In this document: positions 19,075 through 25,843 of the stretch, piece after piece
Position numbering within the stretch: position 1 is the first letter of the stretch
Layout: every line of letters starts with the position of its first letter
The notes under the pieces: generated by a model
What the model saw: the letters and a program-made list of their open reading frames with translations, nothing else
Database searches by the model: none
What the model was told of the DNA's origin: nothing
Virus record (IMG/VR): IMGVR_UViG_3300030090_001109
Location: 1-44,337 of that record
Strand: one strand, 5' to 3'
DNA from: a virus
DNA: 44,337 nucleotides
Program-made: the position numbers and the translations under genes

Positions 19075-19212
19075 TTAAAATGAAGGATCACCTTCTGGTT
19101 CTTTATACACAGGAATCTTTTCTTGTCTATATTTTTCTAATATTTCCTCTACTTGCTTTTGTAGTTTAGCAACTTCAAAATCATGTTCTGGTGTAGGTTT
19201 TGTATTAGACAT
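19075..19212 (-). CDS. Small hypothetical protein, 45 residues
   Basis: MSNTKPTPEHDFEVAKLQKQ opens a 45-residue ORF with a clear amphipathic helix (residues about 10-32, heptad-like V/L/V/I/L spacing) that may form a short coiled coil. Unlike its neighbours it is not strongly basic. It begins five bases after the stop of the 56-residue basic gene and ends two bases before the next start, which supports it being a translated member of the operon. Confidence 0.6.
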   Translation of the reverse strand: MSNTKPTPEHDFEVAKLQKQVEEILEKYRQEKIPVYKEPEGDPSF

Positions 19213-19217
19213 AAAGA

Positions 19218-19388
19218 TTACTTCTTAGTTTTTCTCTTTGCACCTTTAGCAGTTTTAGCTGCTCTTTTAAAGTTAGCAGCAGTAGGTGCCCCCGCAGTTC
19301 CAGGCTTTCTCATTTTTTCACCTGACCCAGCAGCTATTCTTTTTCTCTTTGCATGTATGTTTGCATAGAGTCCACGTTTAGCGGGCAT
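19218..19388 (-). CDS. Conserved cyanophage small basic protein (MPAKRGLYANIHAKRKR type)
   Basis: 56 residues. The string RGLYANIHAKRKRIAAGSGE and the following KMRKPGTAGAPTAANF belong to a small protein found in many marine cyanophages and related marine phages, always of unknown function. It is extremely basic (a Lys/Arg-rich end, KRKTKK), which suggests nucleic acid binding. Its start overlaps the end of the 22-residue ORF upstream by 11 bases. Confidence 0.75.
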   Translation of the reverse strand: MPAKRGLYANIHAKRKRIAAGSGEKMRKPGTAGAPTAANFKRAAKTAKGAKRKTKK

Positions 19389-19446
19389 TTTTTTTTCCTC
19401 CTTTTTTCATGCCTCCTTTACAGGAGCCTTTACCTTTGTGTGCCAT
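19378..19446 (-). CDS. Tiny basic peptide, 22 residues
   Basis: The ORF encodes MAHKGKGSCKGGMKKGGKKN plus AR. It starts three bases after the stop of the 49-residue gene and overlaps the next gene by 11 bases, so it sits in frame with the tight spacing of the island. Composition is Lys/Gly with one Cys. Such short Lys/Gly peptides are seen in cyanophage genomes, but chance cannot be excluded at this length. Confidence 0.45.
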   Translation of the reverse strand: MAHKGKGSCKGGMKKGGKKNAR

Positions 19447-19449
19447 AAT

Positions 19450-19599
19450 CTACCTTTTTTTCATTGCTTTTTTAACAACTTTCTTTGCAGCTTTAGCTTT
19501 CTTTTTTGTAGGAATAGGAAATGATCCTCCTAACATTTTACTGCCCATTGTATTTTTTGGCTTTTTCCTACCATCTTTTTTATACGATTGTATGCTCAT
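19450..19599 (-). CDS. Small basic protein, 49 residues
   Basis: The ORF begins MSIQSYKKDGRKKPKNTMGS and ends in repeated Lys/Ala (KKKAKAAKKVVKKAMKKR), like a histone-H1-type tail. The ATG lies one base before the stop of the 80-residue gene upstream ends, giving near-overlapping translation. No catalytic motif is seen. A role in DNA condensation or capsid interior charge balance is conceivable from composition only. Confidence 0.6.
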   Translation of the reverse strand: MSIQSYKKDGRKKPKNTMGSKMLGGSFPIPTKKKAKAAKKVVKKAMKKR

Positions 19600-19600
19600 G

Positions 19601-19843
19601 TTAACATTTCCATTTGCGAAGGGCTAAAGCCTTACGTGTAGGCTTGCCGTTTGGTTTTTTCATAGGACCTTTTACACCTTTCATGCGAGCACAAAATGAT
19701 CTCTTTCTAGGTCCACCTCCTGGCTGGGGTGCTTTTAAATTACTGCCAGTTTCTCTGTTGTATTTTTCTCTACCAGCTTTTGTAAGGCCGCCAGTTCTAC
19801 TTTTATGTTTACCTAGTTTTAGGCTTACGTTTTTTCTTGGCAT
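19601..19843 (-). CDS. Conserved small basic protein, 80 residues (DUF6321-like)
   Basis: 80 residues, with SRTGGLTKAGREKYNRETGS (residues about 15-34), then APQPGGGPRKRSFCARMKG and a basic C-terminus. The GGLTxxGRxxYxRxTGSNLKAPxPxGG pattern is widespread in marine phages and some bacteria as an uncharacterised family, which I recall as DUF6321. It lies between scaffold and capsid in the small-gene island. The function is unknown; the conserved Gly/Pro/Arg-rich loop suggests nucleic acid or structural binding. Confidence 0.78.
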   Translation of the reverse strand: MPRKNVSLKLGKHKSRTGGLTKAGREKYNRETGSNLKAPQPGGGPRKRSFCARMKGVKGPMKKPNGKPTRKALALRKWKC

Positions 19844-19952
19844 TTGACTTCATTGCTCTAAGTTTTGCTAGATCGTCTGCACCAATCTTCTTTCTATTAC
19901 CAGCTAAAGATGCCAAACCTTTTTGTTTTGCAGAGTATTTAGAATATGGCAT
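19809..19952 (-). CDS. Small basic protein, 47 residues
   Basis: The ORF begins MPYSKYSAKQKGLASLAGNR and ends in a Lys/Arg-rich tail. The SKYSAKQKxLASLAGNRKKI string recurs in marine cyanophages as a short protein of unknown role. The start immediately follows the stop of the Hli gene (19953), and the 3' end overlaps the next gene by 35 bases in another frame; both spacings are typical of this compact region. Confidence 0.65.
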   Translation of the reverse strand: MPYSKYSAKQKGLASLAGNRKKIGADDLAKLRAMKSNAKKKRKPKTR

Positions 19953-20150
19953 TTAGAATATACCTGGAATAATTTGTCCTGTTAGTGCATAAGCACCTAA
20001 TGCAGCTATGATGCCTATCATTGCAAGGCGACCATTTGTTTCTTCAGCTACATGCCATCTATCGTTTTCGTGGTTATGATGGGTCATAATTCTTATCGGC
20101 GGTTCGTAGGGATAATTGTTTAATAGTTTTTCTAAGTCTTCAGGCTTCAT
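19953..20150 (-). CDS. hli: High-light-inducible protein (Hli)
   Basis: 65 residues. Residues 36-65 carry the Hli/chlorophyll a/b-binding-like helix: ExxNGR (Glu36, Asn39, Arg41), then LAMIGIIAALGAYALTGQ and the terminal IIPGIF. Glu and Arg of this helix are the pigment-coordinating and salt-bridge positions in the family. Hli proteins sit in the thylakoid membrane and protect photosystem II and chlorophyll synthesis from excess light; cyanophages carry them to keep host photosynthesis running during infection. The N-terminal 33 residues are longer than in the shortest phage Hli proteins. It overlaps the upstream gene by four bases (ATGA) and sits unusually among structural genes. Confidence 0.93.
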   Translation of the reverse strand: MKPEDLEKLLNNYPYEPPIRIMTHHNHENDRWHVAEETNGRLAMIGIIAALGAYALTGQIIPGIF

Positions 20151-20317
20151 GGTTTAAATTCTGGACCAACACCAGCCTGTACACACCTTCCTTTTTTCTT
20201 ATCAAAATAAAAACCAGATGGACACTTAGTGCCAGTTTTTTTTGCTGGTGATTTTTTTGTTTGTTTAGGTGGTTCTCTTAGAGGTGTTGCTCTAGGAGGT
20301 TGCATGTCATACATCAT
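20147..20317 (-). CDS. Small hypothetical protein, 56 residues
   Basis: The ORF starts at the double ATG at 20317 (MMYDMQPPRATPLREPPKQT), is Pro- and Lys-rich in the middle, and has a Cys pair in TKCPSGFYFDKKKGRCVQAG (Cys32 and Cys46). That C-terminal unit resembles the short CPxGFxxDxxxxxCV motif common in small phage and cyanobacterial proteins. It overlaps the preceding stop by one base (TAATG) and the Hli start by four (ATGA), so it is clearly part of the operon. Function is unknown. Confidence 0.65.
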   Translation of the reverse strand: MMYDMQPPRATPLREPPKQTKKSPAKKTGTKCPSGFYFDKKKGRCVQAGVGPEFKP

Positions 20318-20454
20318 TAGAAGTTACCCTTAAATGCATCTTGAATTGCTTTGTTTCTTTTATCTACAGCTCTTATGTACTTAGATGTTGGAGATACGTT
20401 CTCCTTTTTTGTCATGTACTTTTTAATTTTTTTTAATACTTTTTTGTATGCCAT
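20317..20454 (-). CDS. Small basic protein, 45 residues
   Basis: The ORF begins MAYKKVLKKIKKYMTKKENV, strongly basic and amphipathic in its first half, ending AIQDAFKGNF. It starts two bases after the scaffold stop and is the first gene of the small-protein island. No family is recognised. Confidence 0.6.
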   Translation of the reverse strand: MAYKKVLKKIKKYMTKKENVSPTSKYIRAVDKRNKAIQDAFKGNF

Positions 20455-20456
20455 GA

Positions 20457-21314
20457 TTAAAATTTCAAATCTGATCTATCTAATTTAGCTATGACATCCT
20501 GTCTATATGCTGGATCTCTATCATAGCGTGGGTCACTCATAGCTTCTACAAGTTGTGCTTGGCTTCTAAATACATCTGAACTTTGCTTAGATGGTTTGCC
20601 TGTTAACATTCTACCTTCATATCCATTTTCATTTTGATATTTAGATAGTAAGCCATCTACTGCTAGTTGTATAGAACCAGGATCTCCAGTATTTACAAGA
20701 TTATCAAATGACTTTATAGAATCTTCTGATAAGTTTTGACTTGCCCAATTCATAAGAGTTTTATACTGCTGTTCTCCGCCAACTGAATTATAAATAGCAT
20801 TTATATCAGTTTGCTGTATAGCAGAATTCATACCCATATCTTTTGCTCGTCCAGCTAAATATGCATCTACTGCTTCTTTTGCTATACCAGCTCCAGTTAA
20901 TTGGTTGTGCATTTCAGGTGTTATCTGACCATTATTTTTATAAAAATGTTCAGCAATACTGTAAGGATCTACACCTTTTTGTTGAAATAAACTACTAAGA
21001 GTTTCACCATAGTGTTCTTTTACAGACTCATAATTAACGTTACCGTCATCATGATACATCTGTGTTTCAGTAGGTTCATCTACTTCTTGGGTTTCTTGCT
21101 CCCCTTCCCTTTCTTGTGATAAGGCATCTTTGTCTCCTAATTTTTTCTGTAGTTCTACGTATGCTCTCTCTAGATCTTCAGCATTTTTATATTTACCAGC
21201 AAGTAATTCACCTTGCTGTTCAGCCATTTGTTCCCCAACTTGCAGGGAGTCTTGCTCTTCAGCACTTAGACCTTCAGCTTCAGGGGTATCGTTTACTGTT
21301 AAAGTTTCTGCCAT
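20457..21314 (-). CDS. Capsid assembly scaffolding protein (T7 gp9-like)
   Basis: 285 residues, very acidic in the first 100 (TPEAEGLSAEEQDSLQVGEQ, then many E/Q/D), followed by helical sequence and a basic C-terminal end (about residues 240-285), the usual charge layout of gp9-type scaffolds whose C-terminus binds the capsid protein. The segment LLAGKYKNAEDLERAYVELQ (residues about 37-56) is conserved in podovirus scaffolds. It lies directly after the portal. In T7 scaffold and capsid are adjacent; here about 1.8 kb of small genes separates them. Confidence 0.9.
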   Translation of the reverse strand: MAETLTVNDTPEAEGLSAEEQDSLQVGEQMAEQQGELLAGKYKNAEDLERAYVELQKKLGDKDALSQEREGEQETQEVDEPTETQMYHDDGNVNYESVKEHYGETLSSLFQQKGVDPYSIAEHFYKNNGQITPEMHNQLTGAGIAKEAVDAYLAGRAKDMGMNSAIQQTDINAIYNSVGGEQQYKTLMNWASQNLSEDSIKSFDNLVNTGDPGSIQLAVDGLLSKYQNENGYEGRMLTGKPSKQSSDVFRSQAQLVEAMSDPRYDRDPAYRQDVIAKLDRSDLKF

Positions 21315-21315
21315 T

Positions 21316-22905
21316 TTATTCTTCTGGTGGTGTTTCCATTTCAGGTTCTGCTTCAGCCATTCCTTCCATCATTGCAGGGTTTTTACTTGGGTCCATCATA
21401 GGTGTACCAAGAATCTGCCCAGCCTGTTTGGTCATTTCTTTAGCTTGCATCATCTGTTGTTGTTGCTGCATTTCTTGTTGTAACTTCTGTTGTGTTTTAA
21501 CAAGATTTAATACGTCTATACCTTGTGCAGCTGCAAGACGTTTGATATATTCACTTGGCTCAATAAATTTCATAAGTGCTTCAGGTCCCATAGTTTGGGC
21601 TAACACTTGTACAAACTGAGTTAAGCTTTCTCTGTCTTGTCCTCTACCTAATGCGTTAACACCAGCTACAATTTGTGGTCTAACTAAATCTTTAGGAATC
21701 TTAGGTATTTCGTTATTTCTTTGAAGTATGTGTAGAGTTCTGTTGAGGTAAGGTATGAGAAACTCAACCGTTAACAAACTAAAAAGTCCGCCAAGCTGTT
21801 TCTCTAATTCTAACTGTGTAAGACGAACCTCTTCTGCGGTAGTTCTTTCACTTTGTCTAATTTGTAAAACAAGAAATGCTTCGTTAATTCTTCTTTCTAA
21901 ATTAGAAATCATTTCAGATGCCGTGCGGAAATCTGCCGTTTTACCGACTTGTACCACCTGTACATCTTCTGCTCTTCCTTGTACGATAGCTCCATTTCCA
22001 GCTTCTGCAAGGGTTTTTGGCTTCGTAGTTGAAGAGGGGCTGACTAGAAAAATTACCTTCGCAGCCGCCGAGCTGCCTTCCGTTAGTGCTTGAGATAAAC
22101 CTTCTAGAGATTTAAAATCACCAAGAAACTCTTCTACTCTGCCACGTCCATAGTCCTCACCGTCAACGGTATTGAATCTTAGAACAAGCCAGGGGTTTGC
22201 ATTTTTTGGTGCACTACTTCTGCTGCCAGCTATTATTTTATCAAACGCTTCTTGATGCCATACCCAACGTCCGTTTTCTAAACGCACATAGGTAAATACT
22301 TCTACATCATCTTCATCAGACTTTGTCTCATCTATGCCTGAGTTAGGCTCGACTATTGGTTCTTCTAAGTCTATGTCAAGAACCTGACGTGATATAAGTT
22401 CCTTTGTGACAATCTCTAGCACGTTCCCGTTTCCATCTCTATTAACTACGAAACGGTTAAGGGGATAGTGCTTTAGACCATCTTTGCCCATAAATATTAA
22501 TGCATTTCCAGAAACAATTAAATGTTTTAATGCTTGGTTTACAACGACTCTATCAGTAGAAGCATTAATGTAATCCATAACCATCCTTTCCATTTTAGAA
22601 AAAGATAGGTCTAGTTCACTTCTAACTTCTGCTGGTAAATCTACACCAAGTTTATCATCTCTAATTTGTAACTTAAAAAATGTAGTTTGGGGTGGTAAGA
22701 GAGCTAGACCAAGTTTAGCACTAAGGTTAACAACGGCTTTAGCTCCAATGCTTTGCCAAGGTGTTATCAACCTTTTGTGATATGGTCCATCTAAATCATC
22801 TCTTATAAGATAAGGCAACGTTAACTCACTACAATCGACTGCGGTGTCAAGGAACTCGGTACGACCATGTGTCAATCGATCATATCTAGTACGTGCCAGC
22901 ATCAT
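21316..22905 (-). CDS. Portal / head-tail connector (T7 gp8-like)
   Basis: 529 residues, the usual gp8 length. It begins MMLARTRYDRLTHGRTEFLD and includes the family's early TLPYLIRDDLDGPYHKRLITP-like segment (residues about 29-49), SIGAKAVVNLSAKLGLALLP, and the clip/stem region around GRGRVEEFLGDFKSLEGLSQ. The C-terminus is Gln/Met-rich (QQEMQQQQQMMQAKEM) and acidic. The portal is the dodecameric ring through which DNA is packaged by the terminase and to which gp11 attaches. Its ATG overlaps the TGA of the gene upstream. Confidence 0.95.
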   Translation of the reverse strand: MMLARTRYDRLTHGRTEFLDTAVDCSELTLPYLIRDDLDGPYHKRLITPWQSIGAKAVVNLSAKLGLALLPPQTTFFKLQIRDDKLGVDLPAEVRSELDLSFSKMERMVMDYINASTDRVVVNQALKHLIVSGNALIFMGKDGLKHYPLNRFVVNRDGNGNVLEIVTKELISRQVLDIDLEEPIVEPNSGIDETKSDEDDVEVFTYVRLENGRWVWHQEAFDKIIAGSRSSAPKNANPWLVLRFNTVDGEDYGRGRVEEFLGDFKSLEGLSQALTEGSSAAAKVIFLVSPSSTTKPKTLAEAGNGAIVQGRAEDVQVVQVGKTADFRTASEMISNLERRINEAFLVLQIRQSERTTAEEVRLTQLELEKQLGGLFSLLTVEFLIPYLNRTLHILQRNNEIPKIPKDLVRPQIVAGVNALGRGQDRESLTQFVQVLAQTMGPEALMKFIEPSEYIKRLAAAQGIDVLNLVKTQQKLQQEMQQQQQMMQAKEMTKQAGQILGTPMMDPSKNPAMMEGMAEAEPEMETPPEE

Positions 22906-23240
22906 GTTCCTGTATTAACTCCGCCAGCTGGGGTGCTATCTACACCTGTATTAACTGCTGATGCCGCTCCAAGAGATGCAAGTCCTTTCTTAACTGTTTG
23001 CTTATCTCTTTTCTGTTTTGCGTTTTGTTGGATCTTAATTGACTCATCAACCTTCTTAGTTTTTTCATCATCTCCAGCAGCTGATGCAGCTGGTCCTGGA
23101 CCCTGTACTGTAGGAGGTGGGGTCATTGATCTTGCTGGTTGAGTCTGTCTGTTTCTATTTCCTCCTAGTATTCCTAGTGATGAGGCGGCTGTTGCTAAAC
23201 CACCTATAGCACTAATTAATGGTATGACTGGTGCACACAT
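22902..23240 (-). CDS. Hypothetical 112-residue protein upstream of the portal
   Basis: MCAPVIPLISAIGGLATAAS forms a hydrophobic N-terminal helix (residues about 4-25), followed by a Pro/Ala/Lys-rich, probably disordered region and a Gly/Thr end. The MC-P hydrophobic start resembles that of the gp14-like internal protein of this genome, so it may be a small virion or membrane protein. It is located between a 63-residue protein and the portal, where T7 carries gene 7.3 (a virion protein needed for adsorption). A relation to gp7.3 is a guess from location and composition. Confidence 0.75.
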   Translation of the reverse strand: MCAPVIPLISAIGGLATAASSLGILGGNRNRQTQPARSMTPPPTVQGPGPAASAAGDDEKTKKVDESIKIQQNAKQKRDKQTVKKGLASLGAASAVNTGVDSTPAGGVNTGT

Positions 23241-23431
23241 TAGATTTCTTCCTCCATTATGGATTTTATGTAATCAATTACGCTGGCTTGTCCAGCTCTG
23301 TACATGATGGTCTGTACATCTTCTTTAGGATGGATAGGTTTCCAACCAAAATTTTCCTCTAGCCTTGTTAGTAATTTATCTAATCGCTCGTTGTGTAACT
23401 TAAGCGTAGCTAGGGAGATTTCTGTTGTCAT
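23240..23431 (-). CDS. Hypothetical 63-residue protein
   Basis: I take the start at MTTEISLATLKLHNERLDKL (23431), which leaves a 32-base overlap with the RNR small-subunit gene; a longer frame begins 13 codons upstream. The sequence has an amphipathic helix followed by FGWKPIHPKEDVQTIMYRAG and an acidic end (MEEEI). Its last base overlaps the next start. No family is recognised. Confidence 0.7.
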   Translation of the reverse strand: MTTEISLATLKLHNERLDKLLTRLEENFGWKPIHPKEDVQTIMYRAGQASVIDYIKSIMEEEI

Positions 23432-24113
23432 GTTCAAAAAATGCTGGCATTCTTCCAGCTTTGGTACCATTTAGCTGTGGAGCTTTACCTTCATACATGA
23501 GGCGATCACTCGCATCCAGCCAAAATTTTTTGCTTAAATATTTATCGTCATGCTCCATAGACAATGGTTGCATAATCCAATTTATTGTTGCTTTTCTAAG
23601 TTTGTCTAGTGACTGGCTAGGTCTTAATCCTAGCTCTGCACATACTAATGAGTTAGTAGCTACATGCACTTGCTCATCTCTTGATATATCTGCTGACACT
23701 GTTGCTAATCCAGCATCACCATTAAATCTAAACATAGGTAATAGCACGAAAAATATAGCTCTTTCTATTACTAGTGCTTTAGCTATCGTATGATCAGGAT
23801 GTGATAACCAGGCATCTCGTAGGCGTAGTGCCTCGGCTTCTGCTTTGTCATTAACGCCATGAGCGTTGGTGATGTATCCAAGAGCAAGGTCATGCTTTAT
23901 CTCATCCTTTACATTTGACTCCAAAAGTTTTCTAGCTTTCTCAGGAATCTCAGAGAGAGCTTCTGATATGAAGTCGCCAACTGGTAATTCCATATGGCGT
24001 ATTGCAAGAGCACGGTAGATGGTTTCTTCTGCTCCATGTTTAAATTTTCCTTTGGTGGTTTGTACTGGTGTCCAGGTTCTTTTTCTATTTAATAATTTTT
24101 CGTAGGGGTTCAT
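23400..24113 (-). CDS. nrdB: Ribonucleotide reductase class I small subunit-like (short form)
   Basis: 237 residues against about 320-390 for usual NrdB. A ferritin-like diiron (or dimanganese) ligand set can be read: Glu29/Glu30, then Glu71 and His74 (KDEIKHDLALGY), Glu117 (LVIERAIFF), and Glu147 and His150 (SRDEQVHVATN). The class I small subunit generates the radical that starts dNTP formation in the large subunit. The gene overlaps the large-subunit gene by four bases, so the two are co-translated. Compared with cellular NrdB, N-terminal and inter-helix regions look trimmed. I cannot place the radical tyrosine with confidence; a metal-only (class Ic-like) mechanism is possible. Confidence 0.82.
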   Translation of the reverse strand: MNPYEKLLNRKRTWTPVQTTKGKFKHGAEETIYRALAIRHMELPVGDFISEALSEIPEKARKLLESNVKDEIKHDLALGYITNAHGVNDKAEAEALRLRDAWLSHPDHTIAKALVIERAIFFVLLPMFRFNGDAGLATVSADISRDEQVHVATNSLVCAELGLRPSQSLDKLRKATINWIMQPLSMEHDDKYLSKKFWLDASDRLMYEGKAPQLNGTKAGRMPAFFEHDNRNLPSYA

Positions 24114-25516
24114 TGTTGACAGTCACAAGCTATTTCATCGGGTTTATTGCTCATTATGTCTTCCAAGTATGCGTCAACATCGGACTGATCTAGTGCAGCG
24201 TAGGCATCTGATTTATCCTGAACGTCACCCATTACTTGTAATGCATAATAGAGGGACGTTTGTGGGCTTTTAAGCCACTCGTCTACAAATGCCTCATCGT
24301 AATTCACCATATCACTCCAAGAGTTGAAGCTATAGCCATGAAGCAAACCAGTTCTATGAAGCATAATCATTATCTGATCTGCTACCTTTTTATAATTCTC
24401 CCACCCGACCTCGGATGCGATCTCAACGTTGCCATATTCCACCCTTTCTACACCAAATTCGCCCGAATCTCTGTCTACTGTTCTAGCAATAGGAGGAGCT
24501 ATTTCTGGTGTGCAAGTATAACCTTGTAAATCTCTACTTCTATATGAACATGATGCAGTTGGAGCTATGGCAAAAGCTCGCACCATGTTGTGTTGTCTTG
24601 CTGCGTTGCTTGCTTCCTCAAGACCTATGTATAACTCTCTCGCAGCGAATCCAGCTAGTGTATCAGTTATGTTGCCATTATTAATAGCTTCTAAACCTTC
24701 ACCAAACTCTTTGTAAGTTATATTATTGATTTTGAGGAAGTTGGCCAGACCGAGCATGCCGAGTCCGACTTGTCTATCGACATCTGGTGAAAGGTACTCT
24801 CCAGATTCTCCAACGCCTGTCCGACTATGGAGATCGCACAGAGATTGCATACCTTCACGGAAACTCTGCCGTAAGTCGCCGATACGACAGGCACCGAGAT
24901 TGACGTGCTGTAACAAGCAAGTCCCTCGTGAGGGCAAGTAAACTTCAAGACAGACGTTGCTGTATATTCTTTGTCCTTGTTCATCGTGTTTTATTTTATT
25001 GAGCCAAATGTCTCCGCTTGCAATTCCTCTAAGTATTGCTTCCTTGACTTCAGGTTTTGAATTATACCAGTCTTGGGCTTCGAGATCGATGCATCTTTTG
25101 ATCCAGGGAAGTTCATGCCTGGGAGCTTCGATAAAATCAAGAATATCGGGATGTGTAATATCGAGATGAATAACACACGCACCATTACGGTAGGTGCCAC
25201 CCCTTCTAAGAATTTCATTTAATGTTGAGTAGATTTTTGCGAATGAGACAGGTCCGCTCGCAACGAGCGAATCAGGTCCCTTATTTGTTGTTGTTCCTTT
25301 TGGCCTAATTTTCGACAGGTGGACTGCAACTCCCGCTCCAAAGCGAAGAGCATGCGACACAAATCTCCAGCTCTTTTCGATACCATTTGGACCCTCCATT
25401 GAGTCTTCTACTACGAAGATTGTACAACTAACTGGTAAACGAGAACCAGGGTTATCTATCCAGGATTGTACTCTCCCAGTTCTCGCAATTTTTTGCGGTT
25501 CTATATTCGATTTCAT
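24110..25516 (-). CDS. nrdA: Ribonucleotide reductase class I large subunit (compact)
   Basis: 468 residues, much shorter than cellular NrdA (about 750), with no N-terminal ATP-cone. Key residues are present: Cys31 (LPVSCTIF, active-site disulfide), the catalytic N-C-E triad Asn187, Cys189, Glu191 (SNVCLEV), and Cys210 (HVNLGAC). The phosphate-binding APTASCSYRSRD and the C-terminal CDC, a likely redox pair, follow. The enzyme reduces ribonucleotides to deoxynucleotides for phage replication. Pairing with the adjacent small subunit supports class I. The missing ATP-cone suggests it escapes dATP inhibition. Confidence 0.9.
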   Translation of the reverse strand: MKSNIEPQKIARTGRVQSWIDNPGSRLPVSCTIFVVEDSMEGPNGIEKSWRFVSHALRFGAGVAVHLSKIRPKGTTTNKGPDSLVASGPVSFAKIYSTLNEILRRGGTYRNGACVIHLDITHPDILDFIEAPRHELPWIKRCIDLEAQDWYNSKPEVKEAILRGIASGDIWLNKIKHDEQGQRIYSNVCLEVYLPSRGTCLLQHVNLGACRIGDLRQSFREGMQSLCDLHSRTGVGESGEYLSPDVDRQVGLGMLGLANFLKINNITYKEFGEGLEAINNGNITDTLAGFAARELYIGLEEASNAARQHNMVRAFAIAPTASCSYRSRDLQGYTCTPEIAPPIARTVDRDSGEFGVERVEYGNVEIASEVGWENYKKVADQIMIMLHRTGLLHGYSFNSWSDMVNYDEAFVDEWLKSPQTSLYYALQVMGDVQDKSDAYAALDQSDVDAYLEDIMSNKPDEIACDCQQ

Positions 25517-25700
25517 TTGATAAGTAGTGGATTGCTTTTGATAAATCTTCTATGTCATTGTCTTTGTAACCAGCTCGACATACATATTTAATTACGTTTC
25601 CGAGGTGGAATCCGAGTTCTTGTTGTCTAACAAAATCCCAAACATCAATAGGCCCTCTTCTGTAGTACGATGGTCCTTGGTCGTTGGTGGTTTTGGCCAT
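25452..25700 (-). CDS. DUF3310 protein (82 residues)
   Basis: The sequence GPIDVWDFVRQQELGFHLGN followed by VIKYVCRAG is the signature of DUF3310, a small phage family often annotated as nucleotide-kinase-like; its true activity is not established. I use the ATG at 25700 (MAKTTNDQG). It overlaps the gene upstream by 109 bases and the RNR large subunit by 65 bases in different frames, an unusually dense arrangement. The association with RNR and exonuclease genes fits a role in nucleotide metabolism. Confidence 0.82.
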   Translation of the reverse strand: MAKTTNDQGPSYYRRGPIDVWDFVRQQELGFHLGNVIKYVCRAGYKDNDIEDLSKAIHYLSNEIEYRTAKNCENWESTILDR

Positions 25701-25843
25701 TTCTTTATAAGGTTTTCTATACAATTAGATAAGACAAAGGCTTGTTCTTGTAATGCAATCATAACGGTTGCAATATCTTCTTTCCTTGTCTCTGGTTTAG
25801 CTAACATGATTTCAAGCTGGCGTAGCTTCAAGTCTTGATCCAT
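25592..25843 (-). CDS. Hypothetical 83-residue cyanopodovirus protein
   Basis: Taken from the ATG at 25843 (MDQDLKLRQLEIMLAKPETR). The body contains KEDIATVMIALQEQAFVLSN and NLIKKWPKP. I recall similar proteins in cyanopodoviruses between the exonuclease and DUF3310 genes. A longer frame starts at 25897 or 25939 but would deepen the overlap with the exonuclease gene. The C-terminal third overlaps DUF3310 by 109 bases. Mostly helical, no motif; function unknown. Confidence 0.65.
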   Translation of the reverse strand: MDQDLKLRQLEIMLAKPETRKEDIATVMIALQEQAFVLSNCIENLIKKWPKPPTTKDHRTTEEGLLMFGILLDNKNSDSTSET

